Shown here piece after piece: positions 5,251-5,949 of a stretch of DNA of 5,949 nucleotides; the stretch's first letter is position 1; each line of letters begins with the position of its first letter. The DNA is from Oscillospiraceae bacterium (GTDB taxonomy: Bacteria; Bacillota; Clostridia; Oscillospirales; Oscillospiraceae), in contig CACXHI010000231.1 in the NCBI GenBank assembly GCA_902767395.1, positions 1 to 5,949 of the forward strand. The letters run 5' to 3'. Under the pieces are notes generated by a model. It made no database searches. It worked only from the letters and a program-made list of their open reading frames with translations, and was not told where the DNA came from. Made by a program: the position numbers and the translations under genes.

Positions 5251-5949
5251 ATGACTTCAAAGCAGATCGTTCAATTTGATACGGTATCAAAGATTTATCG
5301 AAGCGGAGATCATGCGCTTCGGGCGCTTGATCGCGTCAGCTTTACGCTGGACGAAGGAAAATTCGTTGTGATTCTCGGGCCGTCCGGCGCGGGGAAAAGC
5401 ACGCTGCTCAATCTGCTCGGCGGACTGGACAGCCCCAGCGAGGGAACCATTACGGTCAACGGAAGGGACATTTCCAAGCTGACCGATAATGAGCTGGCTG
5501 ACTACCGCGCCGCAACCGTCGGCTTTGTGTTTCAGTTTTATAATCTGATTCCGACGCTGACGGTCTATGAAAACGTCAAGCTCGTTTCGGAAATCTCCAA
5601 GGACGCCTTGGACGCCAGAGATATGATCGGCAAGGTCGGGCTGCTCGACCACCTGAACAACTTCCCGGCGGAGCTGTCCGGCGGCGAGCAGCAGCGCATT
5701 TCCATCGCCCGCGCCCTTTGCAAGAATCCGAAAATCCTGCTCTGTGACGAGCCCACCGGCGCGCTGGACTCCGAGACCGGCGTGATGGTGCTTAAGCTGC
5801 TTTTGGATATGGCGCGAAACTACGGCAAGACCATTGTAATCGTCACGCACAATCAGAATATTGCGAAAATGGCGGACGTTGTGATCCGCGTCAAGAACGG
5901 AAAGATCCGCGCTGTCGAGGAGCAGGAAAATCCGCTTTCCGCTGACGAG
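5251..5949 (+). CDS. ABC transporter ATP-binding protein, MacB/LolD type, 3' end missing
   Basis: Cytoplasmic ATPase of an ABC transporter, open to the right edge (233 codons seen, no stop). Walker A GPSGAGKST is at 43-51, the Q-loop at Q95 (FVFQFYNLIPTLTVYENV), the signature LSGGEQQR at 142-149, Walker B ILLCDEP at 162-168 with catalytic E167, the D-loop ALD at 171-173 and the switch His at 200 (VTHN). This is the MacB/LolD/FtsE group, which normally works with FtsX-like permeases; in Firmicutes such pairs often act in antibiotic or lipid-related export. The permease should lie downstream, out of view, so the substrate is unknown. ATG 5251 is the only ATG in frame after the TAG at 5230-5232; GGGA (5240-5243) is a modest ribosome site. 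It starts 18 bases after the microprotein, with no terminator between, so co-transcription with the ATPase is possible, though its first codons are more AT-rich than those of its neighbours. Family membership is certain. Confidence 0.95.
   Translation, partial: MTSKQIVQFDTVSKIYRSGDHALRALDRVSFTLDEGKFVVILGPSGAGKSTLLNLLGGLDSPSEGTITVNGRDISKLTDNELADYRAATVGFVFQFYNLIPTLTVYENVKLVSEISKDALDARDMIGKVGLLDHLNNFPAELSGGEQQRISIARALCKNPKILLCDEPTGALDSETGVMVLKLLLDMARNYGKTIVIVTHNQNIAKMADVVIRVKNGKIRAVEEQENPLSADE

Noticed and set aside
5287..5850. 187-aa minus-strand frame opposite the ABC ATPase
   Set aside because: Opposite a complete set of ABC ATPase motifs; product has no recognisable features.

Overview
The window looks like a GC-rich Firmicute, most likely a gut-type clostridial (Oscillospiraceae-like) chromosome. 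The basis is the GC-rich third codon positions, the strong AGGAGG-type ribosome sites, a FeoB followed by the Firmicute-style Cys-rich FeoB partner, and the typical clostridial MacB-like ABC ATPase at the right edge. This assignment is inference; no 16S or other marker is present.

All supported genes are on the + strand. Bases 2-2419 hold most of feoB, the ferrous iron importer. Its first residues, including the P-loop, lie off the left edge. It is followed by a 63-aa single-pass Cys-rich FeoB-associated protein (2477-2668) and a clear intrinsic terminator (2669-2717), which closes the iron-uptake unit.

After the terminator comes a tightly packed second unit. It contains a 90-aa membrane-anchored protein with an acidic Ala/Glu-rich tail (2778-3050), a 702-aa P1B-type metal ATPase with an unusual transmembrane metal site (3047-5155), and an unlisted 26-aa single-pass microprotein starting at GTG (5152-5232). 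Each junction is a 4-base stop/start overlap (ATGA, GTGA), so the three are probably translationally coupled and made as one machine. The 90-aa protein resembles, in plan and partly in sequence, the mycobacterial PacL (DUF1490) proteins that scaffold zinc-exporting P-ATPases. The 26-aa protein resembles in size and topology the tiny regulatory subunits known for other P-type ATPases. The best candidate for a poorly described system is therefore a three-part metal-efflux complex next to the iron importer.

Eighteen bases further on, an ABC transporter ATPase of the MacB/LolD type begins (5251) and runs off the right edge. Its permease is presumably downstream. No stretch over 300 bases lacks a gene, and I saw no RNA genes, mobile elements or CRISPR. 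Very long minus-strand open frames opposite feoB and the ATPase are judged to be shadows of the coding strand.
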